Part shown: piece by piece, positions 29,750-38,410 of the stretch
Position numbering within the stretch: the stretch's first letter is position 1
Layout: the number at the start of each line of letters is the position of its first letter
Assembly: GCF_014697105.1 (NCBI RefSeq)
Contig: NZ_JACJRF010000007.1
Coordinates: 1 to 64,000 of the forward strand
Length of the DNA: 64,000 bases
DNA from: Anabaena subtropica FACHB-260
GTDB taxonomy: Bacteria; Cyanobacteriota; Cyanobacteriia; Cyanobacteriales; Nostocaceae
Reading direction: 5' to 3'
Program-made: the position numbers and the translations under genes
The notes under the pieces: model-generated
What the model was told of the DNA's origin: nothing
Seen by the model: only the letters and a program-made list of their open reading frames with translations
Database searches by the model: none

Positions 29750-30421
29750 AGGTGATCAGGCTGGTAGGGGCTGTTGCTGTTACCCATTTTGAAACCAGAC
29801 TCTGAATAATTAGAGTTGGTTTCCTGTGCAAGAGGCAGGGGATAGGGGATAGGGGGAGGGGGCAGGGTGGAGAATTTACTCAAAGACTCTACTTTTTCTC
29901 TCAGCCCCAATGCTTAATTATTTGCTCACCCCCTACTCTTTTCTTTAAGTCAGAATGTGAAAAAGTTTCAGTATGAGCCTTTGCTGGATTCTTAACTCCT
30001 CGATTCTCTCTATCCCACTGCACTATCTTTTCTTAACTTTGTTAAACAGCAATTGTCACTGTCTTACTCTACTAGATGAAAATAAATTTTCAACAGTGTA
30101 GAAAGTGAGTTTTTATAGTAAAATATACTTATTATTATGCGATATTTAAGTACTTAAGTATAAATAAATATAATTAAAAAATCTAATATTTGATTATTAA
30201 CTACAAGCTTGATCAAGCAATAAATAAATCAATATTGGTAATGAACTTCTGAATTTAGTAACATTTATTGCTGCTATTTTTTTAAATTAAAAATCTTCAA
30301 GAAAGGTAGAAACCAGGATCATCTTCTACCTTCCTTTTAATTGGGATGTGGGGCTGGGGGAAAGGGCAAGAGTATTTGAGTAGGTTCTCTCCCATGCTCC
30401 CTGACCCTCTGCCCCCTACCT
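29750..30421. other. Intergenic region with GA-rich repeats and a hairpin downstream of mutS2
   Basis: About 670 nt without a gene. A purine-rich GGGATAGGGGATAGGGGGAGG tract lies at about 29836-29860. A very AT-rich part follows (30040-30290). A hairpin at 30303-30332 (AAGGTAGAA / TTCTACCTT) lies 90 nt after the mutS2 stop and could be its terminator. A second purine/pyrimidine-rich tract lies at 30345-30420. Confidence 0.5.
30303..30332 (-). terminator. Candidate terminator of mutS2
   Basis: A 9-bp perfect stem with a 12-nt loop lies downstream of mutS2. On the minus strand the following tract is T-rich (TTGAAGATTTTTAATTT), but not immediately after the stem, so the call is tentative. Confidence 0.4.
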
Positions 30422-32836
30422 TCAAGAAACATGAGCAATCGTCACTCCACTACCACCATCAGATGGTTCTGCGGGTTCGTAGTGGCTGATTCTAGGATGT
30501 TGTTGTAAAAAGGCTTGGACTCCTTGACGCAGTTTACCAGTCCCGTGTCCGTGGATGATCCAGATTGGGCCGGTGGCTTCGGAAATAGCTTTGTCTAAAA
30601 TGTATTCGGCATCAGCTACCCGCTTACCGCGTAAATCCACAGTATTTTTGGAGGTACGAATTGCTAGGACAGGTTGAGGTGGTGGTGGAGTTGCTGGGGC
30701 TGGCTTGGCTTTGGTGATTGGTTCAGCTTTTTGACCATCAAGAGATTCGATGTCTCCTAATTTCATCGTCATTTTCATGATGCCAAAGCGGACTGTTAAT
30801 TCACCATCTTCATCGGGAGCAGTTAACACATCTGCTGTTTGCCCAAATTGGGAAATCCGGATGCGATCGCCTACTTTGGGAACAAACCCCAGTTTTGGTT
30901 TTGCTGGTGCTGCGGGTTGATATTTTTGACCAATTTGATTGAGAGTGTTAGTTGCTTGCTGGGCATCTTGGGCTGTGGCTGTACCTTGCTGCAAGCGGCG
31001 AATCACTTTAGCAATTTCCCCTTTGGCTTGGGTGATAGCTTGTTGTACAGCCACTTCCTGAGAAGCCCGCAGAGATTGTTCTCTCTCCTGCAATGCTGAC
31101 GCTTTGTCGGATACTTCTTTATACAAGCGTTCTGCTTGTTGTAATAATTGTTGCGCCTGAGCAGCTTTAGTTTCCTGGCTGCGTCGTTGTGCTTCTAGCC
31201 CAGCAATTACTAGGTTAACTTCGTCCGTTGATTCTCCCACTTGGGTTTTGGCTTGTTCTATCACTTCTGGCTTCAAACCCAGACGTAGGGCGATCGCCAA
31301 AGCGTTGGAACGTCCGGGGATACCCCAAAGCAGACGATAAGTAGGCGACAAAGTAGCCTCATCAAACTCTACAGAGGCATTTTCAAAACGCTGATCTTCA
31401 TATTTCAGGGCTTTTAATTCCCCAAAGTGAGTTGTCGCAATGGTTAGCTGGGCATGACTGGCTAGATATTGTAAAAGTGCGATCGCTAAAGCACTACCTT
31501 CAACCGGATCTGTACCCGCGCCAACTTCGTCCAGTAAGACTAGGGATGAGGGGGATAGGAAAGATGCTTCTTCCTGATCTCTCTCCACGGCTTCATTCCC
31601 TAAAGCATTTAAAATGCGACTAATCCGGCGAATATGCCCTGAAAAAGTCGATAAACTTTGTTGCAGGGATTGTTCATCCCCGATATCTGCTAATACTTGG
31701 TCAAACCAAGGCATTTCTACTGGTTCACGGGCGGGAACGAATAAACCCACTTTAGCCATTAAGGCTGCCAATCCCAGGGTTTTTAATGTCACCGTTTTAC
31801 CGCCAGTGTTTGGCCCGGTAATCGTGACTACTCGGATATGGTGACTGATTAACAAATCGACTGGAATGACAGCATGACCTTGTTCGTGATGATATTGCCA
31901 CTCTAATAAGGGATGGCGTAACTGCCGCAAGGTAATTATTTCTTGTTCCTGACGGTTAATAAATCTGGGGGGGTTGGCTTTGAGCCATAAACTATATCTA
32001 GCTCTAGCCGTTGCCATATCTAAAGTAGTGACAATGGCTAATAACCTTTCCAAATCAGGTTTGACTGCTGCTACTCGTTCTGTCAGGGCGCGGCGAATTG
32101 CTTCTTCTTCTGCTTGTTCTCTTCTGATTGTCTGCCGCAGTTGGTTGCCCATCGGCACAACGGAATTAGGTTCTATATATAGTGTTGCGCCACTGGTTGA
32201 GGTGTCATGAACAATACCAGGAACGGCATCTTTTTGTGGTGCTTTGACGGGGATGACAAAGCGATCGCCCCTTTGGGTAATGATTTGTTCCTGAACTGCA
32301 TTAGACTTTACTTGTAAAATATTTTGCAGTTTTTGGGTAATTTGACTGCGTAACTTACGCAATTCTGTACGAATGTCTCCTAATTTGGTGCTGGCGCGGT
32401 CTGTCACCTGTCCCCGCTCATCAATACAGCGATGTATTTCTTGTTCCAGTTCGGGGTAAGTCCGTAACTCAGCAACCAACTCAGTTAAAATTGGTATATC
32501 TTCTTGGTTATCGATGATACGTCTTAAATTTCTCGTACCTGAGAGAGTAGTAGCGATCGCCAAAAGTTCATCCCCTGCCAGAATCCCTTGCAGTTCTGAC
32601 CTTTCTAGCGAATCACCAATATCTTGGATGCCCTCAAAAGATAGACCGCTTGCCAGACGACTTTCCAGTTGATAGACTTCCTTGGTCTGCTCTAACAAAT
32701 GCTCACTTGCTGCCTGAGATGCAGGGATTTGCAGATTAAGTGATGCGATCGCCCCAAGCTTAGTTGCCGCAAATGTAGAAAGATGCTGACAAAGGCGATG
32801 CCATTCTAGTAGTTCTAAAGTTTCCGATTGAATCAA
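30422..32836 (-). CDS. mutS2: Endonuclease MutS2 (MutS homologue with Smr domain)
   Basis: An 804-residue protein with the MutS-type core and ATPase: Walker A in TGPNTGGKTVTLKTLGL, Walker B in SSLVLLDEVGAGTDPVEGSA, and IATTHFGELKALKY. A long coiled-coil region follows (about 520-640). The C-terminal Smr nuclease domain contains VDLRGKRVADAEYILDKA and the IIHGHGTGKLRQGV motif. MutS2 proteins act on recombination intermediates and, in some bacteria, on collided ribosomes, not in classical mismatch repair. The start codon appears to be TTG (MIQSETLELLEW). Confidence 0.95.
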   Translation of the reverse strand: MIQSETLELLEWHRLCQHLSTFAATKLGAIASLNLQIPASQAASEHLLEQTKEVYQLESRLASGLSFEGIQDIGDSLERSELQGILAGDELLAIATTLSGTRNLRRIIDNQEDIPILTELVAELRTYPELEQEIHRCIDERGQVTDRASTKLGDIRTELRKLRSQITQKLQNILQVKSNAVQEQIITQRGDRFVIPVKAPQKDAVPGIVHDTSTSGATLYIEPNSVVPMGNQLRQTIRREQAEEEAIRRALTERVAAVKPDLERLLAIVTTLDMATARARYSLWLKANPPRFINRQEQEIITLRQLRHPLLEWQYHHEQGHAVIPVDLLISHHIRVVTITGPNTGGKTVTLKTLGLAALMAKVGLFVPAREPVEMPWFDQVLADIGDEQSLQQSLSTFSGHIRRISRILNALGNEAVERDQEEASFLSPSSLVLLDEVGAGTDPVEGSALAIALLQYLASHAQLTIATTHFGELKALKYEDQRFENASVEFDEATLSPTYRLLWGIPGRSNALAIALRLGLKPEVIEQAKTQVGESTDEVNLVIAGLEAQRRSQETKAAQAQQLLQQAERLYKEVSDKASALQEREQSLRASQEVAVQQAITQAKGEIAKVIRRLQQGTATAQDAQQATNTLNQIGQKYQPAAPAKPKLGFVPKVGDRIRISQFGQTADVLTAPDEDGELTVRFGIMKMTMKLGDIESLDGQKAEPITKAKPAPATPPPPQPVLAIRTSKNTVDLRGKRVADAEYILDKAISEATGPIWIIHGHGTGKLRQGVQAFLQQHPRISHYEPAEPSDGGSGVTIAHVS

Positions 32837-32887
32837 GGCTGCAACATCAAAACAGGCTGGAGTGATCGTAACAATTCTAGCCTTTAT

Positions 32888-33128
32888 CTAGGCAATTCTT
32901 AAAGGTAGAATTTTGTTCATAGTATTAAAATCAAACATCCAATGATTGCCACCCTCAACTATTTTCCAACTACCATTAACTTGATTAACAGCAATATGAT
33001 TTGGTACTAGCAGTCCCTACAATTTGGGAGTTGTTAACAGCAGTTGCAACAGTGGAAAAACTTGACAATAACCATCCAGCGATCGCTAAACCTGTAAACT
33101 GACTATAATTTCTGACTAGCATTTTCAT
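32888..33128 (-). pseudogene. Frameshifted small secreted-protein gene
   Basis: From ATG 33128, preceded by AGGGG, the frame reads MKMLVRNYSQFTGLAIAGWL and then LSSFSTVATAVNNSQIVG, a signal-peptide-like start, and stops early at 32985. In a neighbouring frame the sequence continues LVPNHIAVNQVNGSWKIVEG and then GNHWMFDF, ending at TAG 32888-32890. VNGSWKIV..GNHWMFDF is a motif I know from small secreted cyanobacterial proteins. Both the frameshift and the shortened C-terminus suggest decay. Its function was never clear. Confidence 0.55.
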
Positions 33129-33446
33129 AAAACCCCTAGCAACAGTGAATTTCGCCATCAAACTTCTGTGCTGGCACTCATGAAGGCTATTCATCAATAG
33201 GTTGCTAGAAGAACTTTTATACGGGAGTCTGAAAATTCCTAGTGAATAGACTAAAAAATACTTTGCGCCTCTCTGCGCTCACCTCCGTCTCCCTTTGCGT
33301 TAAAAAAAAGCAGGAATTATGGGATTGTCACCACCCGTCCTTAATTGTGCAACCTTTACAAATTAGCCATCAATTCCAAAAAATCGCTGCAAACTCCCTC
33401 ACAATTTGATACCCTAGCTAGAACAGAATTGAGAAAAGTTAACAGC

Positions 33447-34610
33447 GTGGAAATTCAAATTGGGCGGGGAAAGACAGCTCGTAGAGCTTATGGCATTGAT
33501 GAAATTGCTCTAGTACCCGGTAACAGAACACTCGATCCGAGTTTAGCCGATACTGGATGGAAAATTGGCAATATTGAGCGACAAATCCCAATTATTGCCA
33601 GTGCAATGGATGGCGTTGTTGATGTCAAGATGGCTGTACGTTTATCGCAGTTAGGGGCATTAGGCGTTCTCAACTTGGAAGGCATTCAAACTCGTTATGC
33701 TGATCCAGACCCGATTTTAGATCGGATTGCGTCTGTAGGCAAAGAAGAATTTGTCTCCTTGATGCAAGAACTCTATGCCGAACCCATCAAACCAGAATTA
33801 ATTACCAAACGTATTCAAGAAATTAAAGAACAAGGTGGGATTGCGGCCGTTAGTGCTACTCCAGTAGGAGCTAGCAAATATGGTGAGATAGTAGCTAAAG
33901 CCGGGGCAGATTTATTTTTTATTCAAGCTACGGTAGTTTCTACTGCCCACTTGTCACCAGAATCTGTAGTGCCACTGGATTTGGCTGAATTTTGCCGTTC
34001 TATGCCCATCCCTGTGATTTTGGGTAACTGTGTGACTTACGAAGTCACCTTGAATTTGTTAAAAGCCGGAGCGGCTGCGGTATTGGTGGGGATTGGCCCT
34101 GGAGCTGCTTGCACCTCCCGTGGCGTGTTGGGTGTGGGAATACCCCAAGCAACAGCGATCGCAGATTGTGCCGCCGCACGAGATGATTACTATCAAGAAA
34201 GTGGTAATTATATCCCCATCATTGCTGATGGCGGTTTAATTACTGGTGGTGACATTTGTAAATGTATTGCTTGTGGTGCTGACGGCGTAATGATTGGTTC
34301 TCCCTTTGCTAGAGCCGCCGAAGCCCCAGGAAGAGGCTACCATTGGGGTATGGCAACCCCTAGCCCAGTACTGCCCCGTGGGACTCGGATTCGCGTTGGT
34401 ACTACAGGTACTCTCGAACAAATATTAACTGGGCCAGCCGGATTAGATGATGGTACTCATAACCTCTTGGGAGCCTTAAAAACTAGTATGGGTACTTTGG
34501 GAGCAAAAGATATTAAAGAAATGCAGCAAGTTGAAGTTGTTATTGCTCCTTCTTTGTTAACCGAAGGCAAAGTGTACCAAAAAGCTCAACAATTAGGTAT
34601 GGGTAAATAA
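33447..34610 (+). CDS. guaB3: GuaB3-family IMP dehydrogenase-related protein
   Basis: The protein is 387 residues from GTG 33447 (MEIQIGRGKTARRAYGIDEI), the usual length and start of GuaB3 proteins. An open frame runs further back to 33345, but that part is not conserved. The IMPDH barrel is evident: IIASAMDGVVDVKMAVRLSQ, the active-site loop GIGPGAACTSRGVLG with its catalytic Cys, and IIADGGLITGGDICKCIACGADGVMIGSP. CBS domains are absent, as expected for this subgroup. It probably acts in purine nucleotide metabolism. Its position upstream of Yfr1 and trxA matches the known cyanobacterial order. Confidence 0.9.
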   Translation: MEIQIGRGKTARRAYGIDEIALVPGNRTLDPSLADTGWKIGNIERQIPIIASAMDGVVDVKMAVRLSQLGALGVLNLEGIQTRYADPDPILDRIASVGKEEFVSLMQELYAEPIKPELITKRIQEIKEQGGIAAVSATPVGASKYGEIVAKAGADLFFIQATVVSTAHLSPESVVPLDLAEFCRSMPIPVILGNCVTYEVTLNLLKAGAAAVLVGIGPGAACTSRGVLGVGIPQATAIADCAAARDDYYQESGNYIPIIADGGLITGGDICKCIACGADGVMIGSPFARAAEAPGRGYHWGMATPSPVLPRGTRIRVGTTGTLEQILTGPAGLDDGTHNLLGALKTSMGTLGAKDIKEMQQVEVVIAPSLLTEGKVYQKAQQLGMGK

Positions 34611-34765
34611 AGGGAATAGGGATTAGGGAATAGAGAATAGGGAATAATTAACTAGAAATAAATTTTGGACTATGCCTCATACCCTATCACCTATGACAAC
34701 TTTAAATTATTCAGAAATTTTTTCCAGACTCTTAAACAACCACTGGAAAAATCACATATGTCGCC

Positions 34766-34771
34766 TACAAT
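34766..34771 (+). promoter_or_regulatory. -10 box of the Yfr1 promoter
   Basis: TACAAT at 34766-34771 lies 7-8 nt before the deduced 5' end of Yfr1. No clear -35 hexamer is seen. Confidence 0.55.
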
Positions 34772-34777
34772 AGATAT

Positions 34778-34848
34778 AGCGGAGACGCATGTTTCCGTTC
34801 ACTCCTCACACCACACTCCGCCCGGACTACTGTTCGGGCGGTTCCTTT
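34778..34848 (+). ncRNA. yfr1: Yfr1 small regulatory RNA
   Basis: The stretch contains the hallmark unpaired motif ACTCCTCACACCAC (34801-34814) between two stem-loops. The 5' stem is CGGAGAC / GTTTCCG (34780-34786 with 34791-34797, loop GCAT). The 3' stem is CCGCCCG / CGGGCGG (34818-34824 with 34835-34841), followed by TTCCTTTT as a Rho-independent terminator. This layout, and the location between a guaB-type gene and trxA, match Yfr1, a ~55-70 nt cyanobacterial sRNA that represses porin-type mRNAs by pairing through the conserved motif. The 5' end is estimated from the -10 box and the first stem. Confidence 0.93.
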
Positions 34849-34969
34849 TGTATATACATAAATTCTTTAGCTTCTTTGCAAATGTACATCCTTCTGTTTT
34901 TGGCAGTTGTTTTTGCTATGGTAGAATTTTCACGAAAGTCAGAAATATAATTGGCAAAGGTTTTTAGGC

Positions 34970-35293
34970 ATGTCAGCAGCCGCACAAGTTACAGATTCTA
35001 CTTTTAAGCAAGAAGTACTCGACAGCGATGTACCAGTTTTGGTTGATTTTTGGGCCCCTTGGTGTGGTCCTTGCAGAATGGTCGCTCCTGTTGTCGATGA
35101 AATAGCTCAACAGTACGAAGGTAAAATAAAAGTGGTGAAAGTCAACACTGATGAGAATCCTCAAGTCGCAAGTCAGTACGGCATCCGCAGTATTCCCACA
35201 CTGATGATTTTTAAAGATGGGCAGAAAGTCGATATGGTAGTTGGTGCGGTGCCTAAAACCACATTGTCTCAAACCCTGGAAAAACATCTCTGA
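34970..35293 (+). CDS. trxA: Thioredoxin
   Basis: A 107-residue m-type thioredoxin. The redox motif is [11 protein letters not shown] (WCGPC) and the cis-Pro is in [10 protein letters not shown]. It reduces target disulphides in the cytoplasm, including Calvin-cycle enzymes, using electrons from ferredoxin- or NADPH-thioredoxin reductase. It starts at ATG 34970, 121 nt after Yfr1, and is followed by a hairpin. Confidence 0.97.
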   Translation: MSAAAQVTDSTFKQEVLDSDVPVLVDFWAPWCGPCRMVAPVVDEIAQQYEGKIKVVKVNTDENPQVASQYGIRSIPTLMIFKDGQKVDMVVGAVPKTTLSQTLEKHL

Positions 35294-35368
35294 AACTCAA
35301 TCAGTAGTAAACTCTTGTTGAGTAATCTATTGTTATTAAGTTTAGGTAAATATTTTTTCTTTGCTTTG

Positions 35369-35400
35369 TGAGGCGCTAAAGTCTGCGCCTCATAAAATTT
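35369..35400 (+). terminator. Probable trxA terminator
   Basis: TGAGGCGC (35369-35376) pairs with GCGCCTCA (35385-35392) around an 8-nt loop, and TAAAATTTC follows. It lies 75 nt after the trxA stop. The T run is weak. The remaining DNA up to 35695 is AT-rich without a visible gene. Confidence 0.6.
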
Positions 35401-35695
35401 CTTGTGAAAAAATCAAGTAGAAGTCCCATATTAGCTTCAGATAGAATCATCAAGAAAAATTGAATATTGTATGGAAAATTGCTTATCTAAAAAATAGAAT
35501 ACGCTTTTATGCTATGTGATAGAAATTAGAGACACACTCACAGAAAAAACTTAAGTATCTTTAGATAGAGTTTAGATAATAAATTCTGATTCTTGAATTT
35601 ATCCTTGAGCATTAAATTTTTTCAACCTTGCAAGTAGTTGATAAATTGCACATCAAAATTAGGTAAAATGTAATGCCATTGTGGTGGCAATTCTC

Positions 35696-36766
35696 ATGAC
35701 CTCATCTGCGTCGTTTGATACATTCGAGTCTCTCCAAGCGGATATCGCTGAATTAATCGATCGCCTACCGACCTTAAAAAATCGGCAATTTATTCATCAT
35801 GCTTTGGCAACTATAGTCCGCCTAGCTGACAGTGATATTGAACGTCTTGATTGGAAGATATTGTCTGCTGCTCTAGCAGACATGGAGCGAGGCTTTCAAT
35901 TATTTTATGATTACCGACACGTCCGCAAAGTAACTATCTTCGGTTCGGCTCGTTTATTGCCACAAGCCCCAGAGTACCAAATGGCGGTGGCATTTTCCCG
36001 TGCTGTGACTCAATTAGGATTTATGGTGATGACAGGAGGTGGTGGTGGGATTATGCAGGCCGGTCATGAAGGCGCTGGGCGAGAAAATTCTTTTGGTTTA
36101 AACATTCACCTACCTTTTGAACAGCAGGCGAACCCAGTTATTGACGGTGATCCTAAGCTGATTCATTTTAAATATTTCTTTACCCGCAAGTTGTTTCTCC
36201 TCAAAGAAAGCGATGCTATAGCTTTATTCCCTGGTGGTTTTGGTACTCAAGACGAGGCGTTTGAGTGCATGACATTGAGCCAGACAGGTAAGTTTGGCCC
36301 TGTACCAGTAGTTTTAATTGACCATCCTGGTGGTGATTATTGGCAGTCTTGGAGCGAATATATTAATCAGCATCTAGTGAAAACAGGTTTAGTAAATCCT
36401 GAAGACCCCAGCTTGTACACAGTGACAGATAATCTGGAAGTGGCTTGTAATGCCATTACCCGCTTTTATCAGGTTTATCATTCCTGTCGATATGTAGGTG
36501 ATAAGTTGGTAATTCGCTTAACCCAAGAATTATCAGATGCTGAAGTTGAGCAACTAAATACTGAATTTAGCAATATTTTAGTCAAAGGTAAGATTGAAAA
36601 AAGCGCATCTTTGCCCCAAGAAAGCCAAGATGAAACATTTGGACTACCCCGCCTAGTTTTGTACTTCAATCAACGGGATTTGGGGCGCTTATACCAGATG
36701 ATTGCTGTAATTAATCACATGGGGATTACTTCTACAAAAGAGCAACAGCATCCAGAGCGAAAATAG
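35696..36766 (+). CDS. LOG-family protein (TIGR00730-type)
   Basis: A 356-residue protein of the lysine decarboxylase-like/LOG superfamily. The signature PGGFGTQDEAFE and the phosphate-binding MTGGGGGIMQAGHEGA are present. The FGSAR opening (VRKVTIFGSARLL) follows a ~75-residue N-terminal helical extension, as in the larger cyanobacterial members. Smaller LOG proteins release free cytokinin bases from nucleotide monophosphates; for this longer subgroup, nucleotide 5'-monophosphate nucleosidase activity is likely but unproven. A GTG start five codons upstream (35681) is also possible. Confidence 0.85.
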   Translation: MTSSASFDTFESLQADIAELIDRLPTLKNRQFIHHALATIVRLADSDIERLDWKILSAALADMERGFQLFYDYRHVRKVTIFGSARLLPQAPEYQMAVAFSRAVTQLGFMVMTGGGGGIMQAGHEGAGRENSFGLNIHLPFEQQANPVIDGDPKLIHFKYFFTRKLFLLKESDAIALFPGGFGTQDEAFECMTLSQTGKFGPVPVVLIDHPGGDYWQSWSEYINQHLVKTGLVNPEDPSLYTVTDNLEVACNAITRFYQVYHSCRYVGDKLVIRLTQELSDAEVEQLNTEFSNILVKGKIEKSASLPQESQDETFGLPRLVLYFNQRDLGRLYQMIAVINHMGITSTKEQQHPERK

Positions 36767-36982
36767 TCATTAGTCATTAGTTACTCTTCCTGGTTTTTAG
36801 TTTTCAGTCCCTAGTTCCCGAAGTTGTTTAATTGTGAATTTATCTCTCCAGTGCCTATGTAATCTAACTTACTTTCAGATGAGAAAAACACCAGTTATGA
36901 TGACTCAGTGCTGATTAACAGCGTAAAGCGCGTATATTTAGCACAGGAAACAATATATTAAATTTTAAGAGGGGAGTGAATC

Positions 36983-38302
36983 ATGCTGGAATTGTTGAGT
37001 TCGGGTTTGGTTTCTATTTGGCTGGAAATGGCTGGAGTAAAAATCAAGCCTGCGGATGCTTTAGATGCAGTTACTTGGCAAAGTAGTCCTGGCTTGGTGA
37101 TTGCACCTGATCCCAATCCAGCAGGAGTTAATACAGTCAAAGAGTATCTGAAAAACTTAGTAACATCGAAATTAATAGACCAAAATTTGGCAGCAAGCCA
37201 AGGAATTTGGTTGCAGTCAGGGCCGATGCTGATGGCAAATCATCAAGGAACTACACCTCTACCGGCTGCTTCCCTGACTAAAATTGCTACTTCCTTAGTG
37301 GCTTTGAAAACTTTAGGGACAGAACATCAATTTGAAACCACGATCGCCACAAATGGTTCAGTTATTAATGGTGTATTACAAGGTGATTTAGTCATTAATG
37401 GCGGCGGCGATCCCATGTTTGTTTGGGAAGAAGCGATCGCACTGGGTAATACACTCAATAAAATGGGAATCAAGCAAGTAAAGGGAAATTTGCTCATTAC
37501 TGGCAATTTTGCTATGAATTTCCAGCGCCATCCCCTATTGGCTGGGCAAATGCTCAAACAAGCACTAAATTCTAAAACCTGGACTCGTCCGGCAGTTTAT
37601 ATACATTCAATCATGCCGAAGGGAACAGCAAAGCCCCAAGTAGCAATTAACGGCACAATCAAATATACAGCCCAGCCTAACCCCAAACAAACTTTATTAG
37701 TGCGTCACCGTTCTTTGCCCTTGAAACAGGTAATCAAGGAAATGAACGTTTATAGTAACAACGAAATTGCCCAAATGTTGGCAGAATCGGTAGGCGGTCA
37801 TGGTGTAGTCCAAGCCAAAGCTGCCAGATTTGCCAGAGTACCAGAAGCAGAAATTCAATTAATTAATGGTTCAGGATTGGGTCAAGAAAATCGCATTTCT
37901 CCCAGGGCTGCTTGTGCAATGTTAATGGCACTACAACAGGAAGCTGGAGCTTATCAACTTAACTTAGCTGACTTGTTTCCTACCTCTGGATTTGATCAAC
38001 GAGGTACAATGCAGTATCGACGGATGCCCCAGGCTACTGTGATGAAAACTGGAACTCTACGGGATGTGAGTGCTTTAGCTGGTGTTGTACCTACACGCGA
38101 TCGCGGTTTGGTTTGGTTTGCAATCATCAATCGAGGCCCCCAAATTGGCGCTTTTCGCCAACAACAAGACAAACTTTTACAAAGTCTCGTACAGCAGTTA
38201 CAAGTAGCACCCACCACACCTACAGCCGTCACCCCTCATTCACCTAAATCCTTACCCGACCTTGGTAATACTAAACGTAGTGAAATTGTCTATGGCGGTT
38301 AG
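36983..38302 (+). CDS. dacB: D-alanyl-D-alanine carboxypeptidase, PBP4 type
   Basis: A 439-residue S13-family penicillin-binding protein. The active-site motifs are SLTK (AASLTKIATSL), SNN (VYSNNEIAQML) and KTG (VMKTGTLRDVSALAG). These enzymes trim or cleave peptidoglycan peptides in the periplasm. The N-terminus (LLSSGLVSIWLEMAGVKIKP) is only weakly like a signal peptide, so export needs checking. A GAGGGGAG ribosome-binding site precedes ATG 36983. The C-terminal ~30 residues are Pro/Thr-rich. The next gene starts 108 nt downstream on the same strand. Confidence 0.9.
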   Translation: MLELLSSGLVSIWLEMAGVKIKPADALDAVTWQSSPGLVIAPDPNPAGVNTVKEYLKNLVTSKLIDQNLAASQGIWLQSGPMLMANHQGTTPLPAASLTKIATSLVALKTLGTEHQFETTIATNGSVINGVLQGDLVINGGGDPMFVWEEAIALGNTLNKMGIKQVKGNLLITGNFAMNFQRHPLLAGQMLKQALNSKTWTRPAVYIHSIMPKGTAKPQVAINGTIKYTAQPNPKQTLLVRHRSLPLKQVIKEMNVYSNNEIAQMLAESVGGHGVVQAKAARFARVPEAEIQLINGSGLGQENRISPRAACAMLMALQQEAGAYQLNLADLFPTSGFDQRGTMQYRRMPQATVMKTGTLRDVSALAGVVPTRDRGLVWFAIINRGPQIGAFRQQQDKLLQSLVQQLQVAPTTPTAVTPHSPKSLPDLGNTKRSEIVYGG

Positions 38303-38410
38303 TCAATAGTCGTATAAATTACAAATTAGGAGTTGACAGTATTTTTTCGGAGCTTGCTGTTGTAGACTACATCTAAGTAATCAGCCTGCATCTTCCTAAT
38401 TTGTAGCCCA

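Noticed and set aside
33345-33446. N-terminal extension of guaB3
   Set aside because: The extra 34 codons lack family similarity, while GTG 33447 gives the usual start and a length of 387 residues.
34973-35287. Minus-strand frame across trxA
   Set aside because: It is the mirror of the thioredoxin coding sequence and has no independent signal.
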